From Clostridiales bacterium (GTDB taxonomy: Bacteria; Bacillota; Clostridia; Peptostreptococcales; Anaerovoracaceae): DNA of 64,000 nt. The position numbers and the translations under genes are program-made. Under the pieces are notes generated by a model. It did not search any database and was not told where the DNA came from. It was given only the letters and a program-made list of their open reading frames with translations. Shown here one piece after another: positions 24,831 through 33,710 of this stretch (position 1 is the first letter of the stretch; each line of letters opens with the position of its first letter). The stretch spans positions 1 through 64,000 of the forward strand of contig JAAZCE010000011.1 in NCBI GenBank assembly GCA_012513435.1, given 5' to 3'.

Positions 24831-25155
24831 TGGAAATAAACATAAAGTGATTATATCAAAACTAGCGACTCAGATGTTGGTCGCACACGCCGCTTTTTTG
24901 GTTCATGTAAACAAAAAGGTCGCAGAAGGGCTTGTTGATTCATTTGAAAATGCGGCGAATTCCCTTAGAAGTATGCCGCAAAGTTACCCGTGGCTTACAG
25001 GGGAGTATATATCTCACAACAAATATCGTTATTTATTGTTTGAAAAGCGATATATGCTCATTTTTCAATTAGAAGAGGATAGGGTGTTTGCAGAATATGT
25101 CATTGACTGCCGTCAAGAGTATGGGTGGCTTATCCGATCAATACAATTAAAATAG
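24823..25155 (+). CDS. Type II toxin, RelE/ParE family
   Basis: A 110-residue protein with the RelE/ParE fold: two N-terminal helices (ATQMLVAHAAFLVHVNKKVAEGL... and SFENAANSLRSMP) followed by beta strands ending in the conserved KYRYLLFEKRYMLIFQLEEDRVFAEYV pattern. The frame is intact and full length, overlapping the broken antitoxin by eight bases. RelE members cleave mRNA on the ribosome and ParE members poison gyrase; the subgroup cannot be fixed, nor is it known whether this copy is still active. A terminator (25154-25195) starts inside its stop codon. Confidence 0.75.
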   Translation: MTDGNKHKVIISKLATQMLVAHAAFLVHVNKKVAEGLVDSFENAANSLRSMPQSYPWLTGEYISHNKYRYLLFEKRYMLIFQLEEDRVFAEYVIDCRQEYGWLIRSIQLK

Positions 25156-25195
25156 AGCAAGTAGGTTAATCAGCTTACTTGCTCTTAATGTTTTT
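25154..25195 (+). terminator. Intrinsic terminator after the toxin gene
   Basis: AGAGCAAGTA (25154-25163) pairs with TACTTGCTCT (25176-25185), followed by TAATGTTTTT. It also lies just beyond the convergent CDF gene, so it may serve both directions. Confidence 0.75.
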
Positions 25196-25208
25196 AAAAG
25201 CATTTGTT

Positions 25209-26198
25209 TTATTCAATTTCCGGTATCAGCTCGATGGACACGTTTTCGTATTGGCGTTTCAGCTCTTTGATAATCTCATCGTGAGCCAGCTTCAGAGCTT
25301 TGATGCTGATGAGGTCCTTTTCCTGGGAAATATATACATCCACCCATACGGTTCGGCCTGTTTTTACCATATCTAAAAAATTAACATTTATATGGTATTT
25401 TTCAAGAGACTTGACGGATAATTCCCGCACCCGCTCCAGAACAACCTTTTTCGGTGCCAGCAAGATAAGGCTATTGAAAGCGTCCCAAATCATGACAATA
25501 GGCTCCTTTATAAGGATAAGCGCCATGAATATGGCAATGCTCGGGTCGATATAAGGGACTATCCATGCAAGGGTAGTCTTTTGTAAAATCAGTTGAATGA
25601 CGGAGGCAAGACCAACACCTGCTGTGCTGTAAGCGTCCAGCTTCCATATATAAAGCTCTGCCTTTACAGTAGGCGAAGAAAATCCTCGGTTTAAGTGTTT
25701 AAGCAAGAAATACATAGCCACGCAGGAAACAGACACCAATAGCTCAAAGGCAGCTATAGCTCCGGCATTGACTAGATGTCCGCCGCTTAATATAAGCTGA
25801 ATGCTGTCAGTCATAAGTTTCACATCAAGAAACAGCAAAAGGCTGTACTTAATTATTATAAACAGTGATTCTATTTGGGCAAGTCCGTAAGGCCATTTTT
25901 CTGTGACCGGCTTGTAAAGCAGGGGAACAAGTATCATGAAAGGCCCCAGCATAGCCAAATCCACAAGGTCATAGATACAGTCCGTCAGGACCGCCTGAGA
26001 ATGTGTGAGAAATGCAGCAACGCATTCGGATAAAAGGAATAACGCATTTCCGATAAAAGAAATTTTGAGAATTAACCTCTTCTCTATATTTGAATTATAC
26101 ACCACTATTTTTGTAATATATTGCGGTATTTTGCATTTTAGGACACTTTGGACTATTAAAGTCCAGAAAAATAATTTGCAGTAGGGAAAAGCTTCCAA
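25209..26198 (-). CDS. Cation diffusion facilitator family transporter
   Basis: CDF proteins export divalent metals (Zn, Mn, Fe, Co) against protons. The 329-residue frame has six spans and a C-terminal cytoplasmic domain (HINVNFLDMVKTGRTVWVDVYI) typical of the family. The usual HxxxD metal site in span 2 reads YDLVD and the span-5 site reads LDAYSTAG, so metal specificity may differ or be weakened. The first 30-40 residues look unlike a CDF start, and a TATAAT on the coding strand lies within that part, so translation may begin near the GTG around residue 32. It is convergent with the toxin gene. Confidence 0.72.
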   Translation of the reverse strand: MEAFPYCKLFFWTLIVQSVLKCKIPQYITKIVVYNSNIEKRLILKISFIGNALFLLSECVAAFLTHSQAVLTDCIYDLVDLAMLGPFMILVPLLYKPVTEKWPYGLAQIESLFIIIKYSLLLFLDVKLMTDSIQLILSGGHLVNAGAIAAFELLVSVSCVAMYFLLKHLNRGFSSPTVKAELYIWKLDAYSTAGVGLASVIQLILQKTTLAWIVPYIDPSIAIFMALILIKEPIVMIWDAFNSLILLAPKKVVLERVRELSVKSLEKYHINVNFLDMVKTGRTVWVDVYISQEKDLISIKALKLAHDEIIKELKRQYENVSIELIPEIE

Positions 26199-26226
26199 GT
26201 GATGGCTTTTTTTAGATGGGCTGTGG

Positions 26227-26232
26227 TATAAT
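26227..26232 (+). promoter_or_regulatory. Probable -10 element of the methyltransferase gene
   Basis: TATAAT 35 bp upstream of ATG 26268, in the short gap between the divergent CDF and methyltransferase genes. No good -35 sequence was seen. Confidence 0.4.
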
Positions 26233-26267
26233 GCTGATAAAAGTTAGGCTGTGAAAGAGGTGTAACC

Positions 26268-26939
26268 ATGAGAAAATCACTGTTGGTACAGGGTCTTATA
26301 AAATATTGCGGCGGACTGATACTAGTTTGTATCCTGCTGTTTCTTCCAGCAGGAACCGTTTACTATTGGAATGGATGGATTTTTATCTTCGCATTGTTTT
26401 TTCCAATGCTGATTCTAGGTGGGGTTCTTTTTGTAAAGGCGCCGGAGCTACTGGCTAAGAGGCTGAACACCAATGAAAAAAGACCGGAGCAAAAAATCGT
26501 GATTTTGGCTTCATTCCTTATGTTTCTTGGAGGCTTCGTGGTGGCAGCACTTGATTTTCGTTTCGGCTGGAGTGGGCTTCCTGTCTGGGCAGTTGCCTTA
26601 GCTACAGCTGTTTTTCTTACAGCTTACATATTGTTTGCAGTGGTAATGAAGGAAAATGCTTATTTATCGAGAACTGTAGAGGTGCAGGAAAACCAAAAGG
26701 TAGTAGACTCAGGGTTGTACGGCATAGTCAGACATCCTATGTATTTTGCAACGGTGCTGCTGTTCTGTTCCATGCCGCTCGTTCTGGGGTCAGTCTATTC
26801 GTTCATTATATTTTTGATATATCCTTTTATCCTCGTTCCCCGTATTAAAAATGAGGAACAGGTCTTGATGGAAGGCTTACCGGGATATAGAGAGTACATG
26901 GAAAAGGTTAGGTATAGGCTTATCCCATTCATTTGGTAG
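26268..26939 (+). CDS. ICMT/PEMT-like membrane methyltransferase
   Basis: A 223-residue integral membrane protein with five or six spans. The C-terminal part contains VVDSGLYGIVRHPMYFATVLLF and KNEEQVLMEGLPGYREYMEKVRYRLIPFIW, the S-adenosylmethionine-binding signature (RHPxY ... EE ... Y) of isoprenylcysteine carboxyl methyltransferase and phospholipid methyltransferase relatives. Bacterial members act on lipids or small molecules; this substrate is unknown. It is a single gene with an AGAGG ribosome site and a clear terminator. Confidence 0.85.
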   Translation: MRKSLLVQGLIKYCGGLILVCILLFLPAGTVYYWNGWIFIFALFFPMLILGGVLFVKAPELLAKRLNTNEKRPEQKIVILASFLMFLGGFVVAALDFRFGWSGLPVWAVALATAVFLTAYILFAVVMKENAYLSRTVEVQENQKVVDSGLYGIVRHPMYFATVLLFCSMPLVLGSVYSFIIFLIYPFILVPRIKNEEQVLMEGLPGYREYMEKVRYRLIPFIW

Positions 26940-26967
26940 TACTGAGGGTTTCGCTGAATATTAGTTG

Positions 26968-26999
26968 AAAGGTGCAAATACTGCACCTTTTATTTTTTT
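26968..26999 (+). terminator. Intrinsic terminator after the methyltransferase gene
   Basis: AAAGGTGCA (26968-26976) pairs with TGCACCTTT (26982-26990) over a five-base loop, followed by TATTTTTTT. Confidence 0.85.
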
Positions 27000-27174
27000 G
27001 AAAAAATACAGCTGTAATTAAAATCACTGTGAAGCTAACAAGTATTATGGTACAATAAAACAAATGATGGATGTAAGTATCTTGTAATCATGGTACTACT
27101 GTGGAGAGGATATGTTTGGATGCGGGGCTCTAATAAGTAACTTGTATGTGCAGACCGTTATTTGAGGTGATCTT

Positions 27175-28374
27175 ATGTGGTTTTTGATTCTAATGGCCAT
27201 ATGCTATTTAGGTGTCAATTTTTTTTTATGGCATAGAGTAGTAAGGCTTCTTAAGTATGTTCATGGATTTTTGGGGAACAAGTGGATATTAGCGTTGTTC
27301 ACACTTATATATGTATTTTTGATGTCATCTGTAGCCAGCTGGGCATTGTTTGATGACCCCAGCTGGGTATTTGCCATGAAATATCTCAGCAACATCTGGA
27401 TAGGTGTAATGATATGCGCCATATTTTTTATGGCTATAGCTGAGATAGTGACTTTCATTCTCTGGGCATCTAAGAAGATGAGAAAAGGACAGCCTGGATA
27501 CAGGAAATACATACTCATAAGAGGATTTGTAGTTATCGCCCTGGTAGCAGGATTCAGCATATATGGACTTGTTCATGCAGGAAGTCTCAAGGTTACTGAA
27601 TATGAATTGAAGGTTGACAAGGTTGCCCAAACTCATGATAATCTTAAGATAGTTTTGATAGCCGACACCCATATCGGATATTCCGTAGGCAACGAGCTTA
27701 TTACCGAAGCAGTCCGTCTTACAAATGATCATCAGCCGGATATAGTCTGTATAGCGGGAGATATAGTAGATAATGATTATTATGCCATAAGGGATGCTGA
27801 TAAGATACAAGAAACCTTATCACGGATAAAGTCTAAGTACGGAGTGTATGCATGCTTCGGTAATCATGATGTGGAGGAAAAGCTGATAGGCGGATTCACG
27901 GTGTTATTAGGGCAGAAGCCTGAAGTACAGCATCAGGTATATGATTTTATCGAAGGTGCGGGAATACAGATATTGCAGGATGATAATATTACCGTTGACG
28001 ACAATATCACCATTATAGGAAGATATGATATGACCAAGCCCAATATTGACGGTAAAAAAAGAGCGAGCATAGGAGATCTTACAGCAGATCTTAATAGGGA
28101 CAATCTGATTATAGACATAGATCATCAGCCGGCAGAGCTCAAAGAAAAGGCCGCTGCGGGGGTGGATATGGATCTGGGAGGGCACACCCATGATGGTCAG
28201 ATTTTCCCGGGAAATTTGACCATTGATTTGTTCTGGGACAATGCTTGCGGTATGATGAAGGTGGACGATATGTATTCAATAGTCACATCGGGAGTGGGAG
28301 TTTGGGGTCCGGCCATGAGGGTAGGGACTGACGGAGAGATCGTCGTCATAAATGTTGAATTTACAGGAGAATAA
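27175..28374 (+). CDS. Membrane-anchored calcineurin-like metallophosphoesterase
   Basis: A 399-residue protein with four N-terminal membrane spans (residues about 1-140) and a C-terminal dimetal phosphoesterase domain with all five blocks: LIADTHIG, AGDIVDND, FGNHDVEE, IDHQPAEL and GGHTHDGQIFPG. It resembles YaeI/YkuE-type phosphoesterases, some of which act on lipid phosphates (UDP-diacylglucosamine-like or similar). Orientation of the spans would place the domain at one face of the membrane; which face is unclear. It stands alone upstream of the phosphate-transport block but has its own leader and no Pho-box-like repeat. Confidence 0.87.
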   Translation: MWFLILMAICYLGVNFFLWHRVVRLLKYVHGFLGNKWILALFTLIYVFLMSSVASWALFDDPSWVFAMKYLSNIWIGVMICAIFFMAIAEIVTFILWASKKMRKGQPGYRKYILIRGFVVIALVAGFSIYGLVHAGSLKVTEYELKVDKVAQTHDNLKIVLIADTHIGYSVGNELITEAVRLTNDHQPDIVCIAGDIVDNDYYAIRDADKIQETLSRIKSKYGVYACFGNHDVEEKLIGGFTVLLGQKPEVQHQVYDFIEGAGIQILQDDNITVDDNITIIGRYDMTKPNIDGKKRASIGDLTADLNRDNLIIDIDHQPAELKEKAAAGVDMDLGGHTHDGQIFPGNLTIDLFWDNACGMMKVDDMYSIVTSGVGVWGPAMRVGTDGEIVVINVEFTGE

Positions 28375-28408
28375 AATGGCTTCACTGGAGAATTTTACTA
28401 CCAAACAA

Positions 28409-28474
28409 TTTACACAATCTTAATATTAAGTTAACAATTGCGAGCTTTCCTTAACATTTTATTAATAATATAAT
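28409..28474 (+). promoter_or_regulatory. Pho-box-like hexamers and -10 upstream of Na/Pi transporter 1
   Basis: TTTACA (28409), TTAATA (28420) and TTAACA (28431) start exactly 11 bp apart, and another TTAACA is at 28451; TATAAT follows at 28469-28474, 12 bases after it. This is the arrangement of PhoP-activated promoters in Gram-positive bacteria (TTAACA-like repeats with 11-bp period). A PhoB/PhoR-like pair is encoded two genes downstream. Confidence 0.6.
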
Positions 28475-28517
28475 AACAATGTTGGATTAAAATATTGCAG
28501 AAACAATGGTGACAAGA

Positions 28518-30206
28518 ATGAATGTTGAAGGATTTAAAATTGCTTTGCAGCTGATGGGCGGACTGGCTCTGTTCATATACGGTATGAATTTTATGAGTGA
28601 GGGCTTGCAGAAGGCAGCTGGGGAGAAAATGAAAAGCATACTGGCAATGCTTACGAGAAACGTGTTTATTGGAGTATTGGCAGGTGCGGCAGCTACGGCG
28701 GTTCTCCAGAGCAGCGGTGCGGTAACGGTTATGGTTATCGGATTCGTATCGGCAAATCTGATGACATTGAGGCAGGCGATAAGCATAATAATGGGTGCTA
28801 ATATCGGAACCTGCGTCACGGCACAGCTGGTTGCGTTCCACATAGGTGACTATGCGTGGATTTTTGTTATAATAGGCTTCATAATGTATTTCTTTGTAAG
28901 CAAAAACGAGAAGGTAATTGACTTCGGACAAGCCATTTTCGCCTTTGGTATATTGTTTACGGGGCTCAATCTCATGGCTGACGCTATGGAGCCTCTGGCT
29001 CAAAGTGAGGTTTTCTCAAATCTAATGTTAAAGGTGGCGGATGTTCCGATTTTGGGAGTATTGCTTGGAGCCGTTATGACTACCATAGTCCAGAGCAGCT
29101 CTGCCTCCATTGCGGTATTACAGAACCTGGCTGCGACGGCAGGCCCTGATGGTGTGTCGAGTATAATAGGCTTGGTAGGTTCTATCCCTATTCTTTTTGG
29201 TACCAATATCGGCTCAACGACTACGGCACTGCTGGCATCCATAGGAGGCACCATTAATGCCAAGCGGACCGCCCTCTCTCATGTTATTTTCAATACAATA
29301 GGAACTCTGTTGTTTATATGGTTCACTCCTTATATAGCAGCATTTGTTGAAATTATCTCACCTCAAGGCGATGAGCTAGATATCATATCTAGACAGATAG
29401 CTAATTCCCATCTTTGTTTTAACGTGGCGACGACTTTGGTGTTCCTGCCGCTTATCGGAGTTTTGGCAAATTTGGTCACCAAGCTGATTCCCGGCAAGGA
29501 GGCGGAAAGAAATCCCATGGAACCTCTTTATCTTGACTATAACGTCTTAGAGCAGCCATTTGTAGCCATACATCTTGCAACCCTGGAGCTTCACAGAATG
29601 GCAGAAATATCGGCGAGCATGCTTACGGAGACAAAAAAGGCATTTCTTGGGAACAGTCTGGAGGCTGCAAACAAGGTAACGGAAATGGAGGTGCTGGTAA
29701 ACAACCTTCAGGATATTATCACCAAGTATATGTCATCTATCTTTTCTTCGGAACCCGTGACAGAGCATCAGGCAAAGACCATATCAGGACTGCTTCATGT
29801 AGTCTCTGATGTGGAACATATAGGAGATAACTGTAAGAACATAGCGGAATTTTCAGTGGTGAAAATCAATAAAGGCTATGAATTTTCCGATACGGCCTGC
29901 TCCGAAATATATCAGTGCTTTGACCACAGCTCAAAGATGGTCAGCAATGCCATAGAGGCTATTTACAACGGCGACATGGATCTTGCCAAAACAGTTAAGG
30001 AGCAGGAGGGTATACTTAACGGAATGGAGGAGAAACTTAGAAGCAGCCATATGGAAAGGCTTAACAACAAGCAGTGTTCTCCTGAATTTACGGTAATATA
30101 TACTGACGTCGTTCATAATATAGAGAAGATAGGCGACAGCTGTGATAACATTGCCAACGTAGTTCTGGATAAAGTGAAGATGCCGGCAGAGAAGGAGAGA
30201 TTCTAA
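28518..30206 (+). CDS. Na/Pi cotransporter family protein with PhoU domain (copy 1)
   Basis: A 562-residue protein: an N-terminal membrane part with two inverted Na/Pi (NptA, PF02690-type) repeats and a C-terminal PhoU-like helical domain (from about residue 340). The two repeat signatures are VLQSSGAVTVMVIGF and IVQSSSASIAVLQNLAA. The first normally reads QSSSATT, so a Gly replaces the third Ser in this copy. ATG 28518 aligns with the paralogue at 30345; the in-frame ATG at 28506 is also possible. The expected role is sodium-coupled phosphate uptake, or phosphate or anion leak control together with PhoU. The Pho-box-like promoter upstream supports phosphate regulation. Confidence 0.88.
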   Translation: MNVEGFKIALQLMGGLALFIYGMNFMSEGLQKAAGEKMKSILAMLTRNVFIGVLAGAAATAVLQSSGAVTVMVIGFVSANLMTLRQAISIIMGANIGTCVTAQLVAFHIGDYAWIFVIIGFIMYFFVSKNEKVIDFGQAIFAFGILFTGLNLMADAMEPLAQSEVFSNLMLKVADVPILGVLLGAVMTTIVQSSSASIAVLQNLAATAGPDGVSSIIGLVGSIPILFGTNIGSTTTALLASIGGTINAKRTALSHVIFNTIGTLLFIWFTPYIAAFVEIISPQGDELDIISRQIANSHLCFNVATTLVFLPLIGVLANLVTKLIPGKEAERNPMEPLYLDYNVLEQPFVAIHLATLELHRMAEISASMLTETKKAFLGNSLEAANKVTEMEVLVNNLQDIITKYMSSIFSSEPVTEHQAKTISGLLHVVSDVEHIGDNCKNIAEFSVVKINKGYEFSDTACSEIYQCFDHSSKMVSNAIEAIYNGDMDLAKTVKEQEGILNGMEEKLRSSHMERLNNKQCSPEFTVIYTDVVHNIEKIGDSCDNIANVVLDKVKMPAEKERF

Positions 30207-30231
30207 TAAGAGAAGAAATTTTTTGTTGGAT

Positions 30232-30290
30232 TTTACAAAGTTTTAACATTGAATTTTACATAGGCTTACTTTATTGTAAGTCTTTTTTTG
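30232..30290 (+). promoter_or_regulatory. Second Pho-box-like set overlapping a terminator
   Basis: TTTACA (30232), TTAACA (30243) and TTTACA (30255) are 11-12 bp apart, with TATTGT (30272-30277) as a possible -10. A hairpin, GCTTAC-TTTATT-GTAAGT with a T-run to 30290, ends copy 1 in the same stretch. Terminator of one gene and promoter of the next appear to share sequence. Confidence 0.55.
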
Positions 30291-30344
30291 TTTATCATTG
30301 GTAGTGTTGGAGAATGATAGATTAAGAAGAGAGGAAGAACTAGA

Positions 30345-32024
30345 ATGAGCATGGATACGGTACAAATGATAATGACGCTTATAGGAGGACTTGCACTTTT
30401 TATTTACGGCATGAATTTGATGAGCGACGGCCTTCAGAAATCAGCGGGAGATAAGATGAAAAGCATATTGGCGTTGCTTACAAGGAATCCTGTTACGGGA
30501 GTGCTTGCAGGTGCTTTATGTACTGCAGTGCTTCAGAGCAGCAGTGCTACGACGGTAATGGTAATAGGCTTTGTCAGTGCAGGGCTTATGAAACTGCCTC
30601 AGGCTATAAGCATAATATTGGGCGCTAACATAGGAACCACAATAACGGCGCAGCTCATAGCATTCCAGATAGGAGATTATGCATGGGCTTTTGTTGCAGT
30701 AGGATTCATAATGTACTTCTTCTTTAAGAAAAAAGAAATAATATCATATGCGGGGCAGAGTATATTCGCCTTCGGCATTTTGTTTGTAGGGATTAATATA
30801 ATGGGAGATACAATGAAGCCTTTGGCTAATTCTCCTATGTTTGTGGATTTGATGATGCAGGTGCAGGATGTGCCTGTACTTGGGGTGGTGTTGGGAACCA
30901 TAATGACGGTAGTTGTGCAGAGCAGTTCTGCGACCATTGCGGTATTGCAGAATCTGGCCGCCACAGCGGGGCCTGACGGAATAACCAGTATAATAGGGCT
31001 TGAGGGAGCGCTACCTATTCTGTTCGGCGATAATATCGGTACTACCATAACGGCAATACTTGCATCTATCGGAGCGTCTGTTACTGCCAAGCGAACTGCG
31101 GCAGCTCATGTTATCTTTAATGTTACGGGTACATTGATATTCATATGGTTTATACCATATTATGCCCAGTTTATTGAACTGATTTCACCTAAGGGAGCAG
31201 AAATAGATGTTGTAGCAAGGCAGATAGCCAACGCACATATGTGCTTTAATTTATTTAACACACTGCTGTTTATTCCTTTGATAGGCATATTGGTGAAGGT
31301 AGTTACCAGGCTGGTTCCTGGAAAGGAAGTGGGGAGACTTCCTTCAGAGCCTGTATTCCTGGATTATAAAATTCTTGACAGACCTTTCGCGGCTATACAT
31401 TTGGCTAATCAGGAGCTGGTAAGACTGGCACAGATTACTCAAGGAATGATTATATCCTCTCAGAAGGCCTTCGTGGGGAATGACACGGCTGAAATAAAGA
31501 AGCTTGAGGAGGCGGAGGATGTAGTAAACAACCTTCAGGAAAAGATAGTCAATTACCTTGCTGCCATGTTCCATGCCGATACTATCACGGAGAATCAGGC
31601 ATCAAAGGTTTCCCGACTGCTTCATATCGCTTCCGATATAGAGCATGTAGGAGACCACTGCAAAAATATCTCGGAGTTTGCAAGTGAAAAGATAAAGAAG
31701 ACATATCAATTTTCCGAGGAAGCCTATGCCGAAATATGCGGCTGCTTTGATTTGGCCAAGAGAATGGCGGCAGACAGTGTAACAGCCCTGGAAAGCGGAG
31801 ATGTGGATGGGGCAGAGGAAATCATTATGTTGGAGAAAGAACTCAATGTGAGAGAGGAAGAACTGAGGATAAATCATATGATGAGAATTAATCAGAAGAA
31901 ATGTTCTCCTGAATTCACGGTAATATATACGGATGTGGTCCATAATATAGAGAAAATTGGTGATTACTGCAACAATATTGCTGAAGCGATTTTGGATGAC
32001 AATGGGAAAGGGAATATTGAGTAA
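30345..32024 (+). CDS. Na/Pi cotransporter family protein with PhoU domain (copy 2)
   Basis: A 559-residue paralogue of the preceding gene with the same layout. Both repeat signatures are canonical (VLQSSSATTVMVIGF and VVQSSSATIAVLQNLAA), and the C-terminal PhoU-like domain keeps the paired motif SDIEHVGDHCKNI and IEKIGDYCNNI. GAGAGGAAGAAC precedes ATG 30345. It lies 68 bp upstream of the response-regulator gene and could be cotranscribed with it. A tandem pair in which one copy has a changed ion-binding motif suggests division of labour, for example different affinity or ion coupling; that is inference. Confidence 0.9.
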   Translation: MSMDTVQMIMTLIGGLALFIYGMNLMSDGLQKSAGDKMKSILALLTRNPVTGVLAGALCTAVLQSSSATTVMVIGFVSAGLMKLPQAISIILGANIGTTITAQLIAFQIGDYAWAFVAVGFIMYFFFKKKEIISYAGQSIFAFGILFVGINIMGDTMKPLANSPMFVDLMMQVQDVPVLGVVLGTIMTVVVQSSSATIAVLQNLAATAGPDGITSIIGLEGALPILFGDNIGTTITAILASIGASVTAKRTAAAHVIFNVTGTLIFIWFIPYYAQFIELISPKGAEIDVVARQIANAHMCFNLFNTLLFIPLIGILVKVVTRLVPGKEVGRLPSEPVFLDYKILDRPFAAIHLANQELVRLAQITQGMIISSQKAFVGNDTAEIKKLEEAEDVVNNLQEKIVNYLAAMFHADTITENQASKVSRLLHIASDIEHVGDHCKNISEFASEKIKKTYQFSEEAYAEICGCFDLAKRMAADSVTALESGDVDGAEEIIMLEKELNVREEELRINHMMRINQKKCSPEFTVIYTDVVHNIEKIGDYCNNIAEAILDDNGKGNIE

Positions 32025-32092
32025 ATTCAGAAAATATGATATACTAAAGTGGCGGAGTAATAAACAAATCATCCTGAGGAGAAAATGAAGCA

Positions 32093-32791
32093 ATGAAAAA
32101 AATCTTAATAATAGAAGATGAGCCAAACATAAGAGAACTGATATTATACAACCTCAAGACAAACGGCTATGACGGCATTGACGCAGAGGATGGGATTATG
32201 GGAATAACCATGGTTCACAGAGAAAGGCCTGATTTGATATTGCTGGATATCATGCTTCCCGGGAAAAGTGGATATGATATTTGTAAGGAGCTGCGGGAAG
32301 AAGGAAATAATACTCCTATTATTATGATAACGGCTAAAACGGAAGAGATAGACAAAGTTCTCGGTCTGGAATTCGGTGCTGACGATTATATCTCCAAACC
32401 ATTTGGGGTCCGTGAACTAATGGCAAGAATTAAAGCGGTCTTGAGGAGGTATGAGGTGACGGCCGATGTACAGGGAGCCAAGGATGATACCATTTCCATA
32501 GGGGACCTTAGGATAAACAGCTCTCATCATGAGGTAATGATATGTGACAAGAGGATAGTGCTGACATTGAAGGAGTTTGAGCTGTTGAAATACATGGCGG
32601 AAAACAGGGGAATGGTATTTACCAGAGAACAGCTGCTTAACAGCGTATGGGGAATCGACTATGTGGGAGAAACGAGAACCGTTGACGTTCACATACGGCA
32701 CCTGCGAAAGAAGTTATCCGATGGAAGCGAGGGAAACAACGAGGAAGAATATATAGTCACCATCAGAGGGAAGGGGTATAAGATAAGATGA
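32093..32791 (+). CDS. OmpR/PhoB-family response regulator
   Basis: A 232-residue regulator: receiver domain with the acidic pocket (IIEDEP), phosphorylation Asp in LILLDIMLPGK, Thr in MITAKT and Lys in ISKPFG; C-terminal winged helix (LTLKEFELLKYMAENRG... VDVHIRHLRKKL). It most resembles PhoB/PhoP. It overlaps the kinase gene by four bases (ATGA). The Pho-box-like repeats upstream of both neighbouring phosphate transporters make it the likely phosphate-starvation regulator. Confidence 0.92.
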   Translation: MKKILIIEDEPNIRELILYNLKTNGYDGIDAEDGIMGITMVHRERPDLILLDIMLPGKSGYDICKELREEGNNTPIIMITAKTEEIDKVLGLEFGADDYISKPFGVRELMARIKAVLRRYEVTADVQGAKDDTISIGDLRINSSHHEVMICDKRIVLTLKEFELLKYMAENRGMVFTREQLLNSVWGIDYVGETRTVDVHIRHLRKKLSDGSEGNNEEEYIVTIRGKGYKIR

Positions 32792-33699
32792 ATGCCAAAT
32801 TCATAGCACTTGTAAGCGAGTATACAGTGTGTAATTTATTGGCCTTGGTTTTTGTGTGGAGGCTGGCTGTTCCTGAGGATAAAAGCATTATTATATTTGG
32901 GGCTACATTTATTGCCATAACCATATTGATTACAATACAGGTATATTTTATCATCATGAAGCCATATGGTGAAAAGATGGCTAAAATGGAGAAGGCTGCA
33001 GAGGAGAGTGAAAAGGCCGAGATAATACGAAGAGAATTCGTGGCAAACGTCAGTCATGAGCTTAAGACTCCCCTGACTTCCATTTCTGGATTTATAGAGA
33101 CTTTGCAGGAGGGCGCTTCCGAGGACCCGGAAATAAGGACGAAATTCATCGATATAATTGCTATTGAAACAGCGAGGTTAAAGAGACTTATTGAGGACCT
33201 TCTCGTTTTATCGGATATAGAAAACAAGAGGGATTCGGATGCTCTTGAGTTCGACATGAAGGAAGCTGTTCAGAGAACAATAGATGCATTGACGCCTATT
33301 GCAGAGAGAAAAAATATTAAAATTATATCAAGCTTTGACGAGGATATTAACATACGAGGGTCTGCTGACCGTTTCAGACAGATGATGATGAATCTCATTG
33401 AAAACGCTATAAAGTATTCCGACTACGACAGCAGCATTTGGGTAAAGGCTGCCAATGAAAGGGGAAAGATAATAGTCAGTGTTAAGGATGAAGGCATTGG
33501 AATAGCTCCGGAGCACCATGAAAGGCTCTTTGAGAGATTTTACAGGGTAGACAAATCTCGCTCGAAAAAGGTGGGAGGAACAGGGCTTGGGCTTTCCATA
33601 GTCAAGCACATTGCGGTGCTATTTGGAGCATCCCTTAAGGTACACAGTGAAGTTGGCAAAGGAACTACGTTCTATATTGCCTTTAATAAGGAGGGATAG
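32788..33699 (+). CDS. PhoR-like sensor histidine kinase
   Basis: A 303-residue kinase. Two membrane spans (about 5-28 and 32-55) are joined by a very short loop, so there is no extracellular sensor and no PAS domain. The H-box is NVSHELKTPLTSISG, the N-box LIENAIKYSD, and G/F boxes are DEGIGIAPEH, RFYRVDKSRS and GTGLGLSIVKHI. Such small PhoR forms usually take their signal from transporter-PhoU partners in the membrane, and the neighbouring Na/Pi-PhoU proteins are candidates. The gene is translationally coupled to the regulator and followed 11 bp later by the antiporter. Confidence 0.9.
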   Translation: MNAKFIALVSEYTVCNLLALVFVWRLAVPEDKSIIIFGATFIAITILITIQVYFIIMKPYGEKMAKMEKAAEESEKAEIIRREFVANVSHELKTPLTSISGFIETLQEGASEDPEIRTKFIDIIAIETARLKRLIEDLLVLSDIENKRDSDALEFDMKEAVQRTIDALTPIAERKNIKIISSFDEDINIRGSADRFRQMMMNLIENAIKYSDYDSSIWVKAANERGKIIVSVKDEGIGIAPEHHERLFERFYRVDKSRSKKVGGTGLGLSIVKHIAVLFGASLKVHSEVGKGTTFYIAFNKEG

Positions 33700-33710
33700 A
33701 GGAGGACTAA

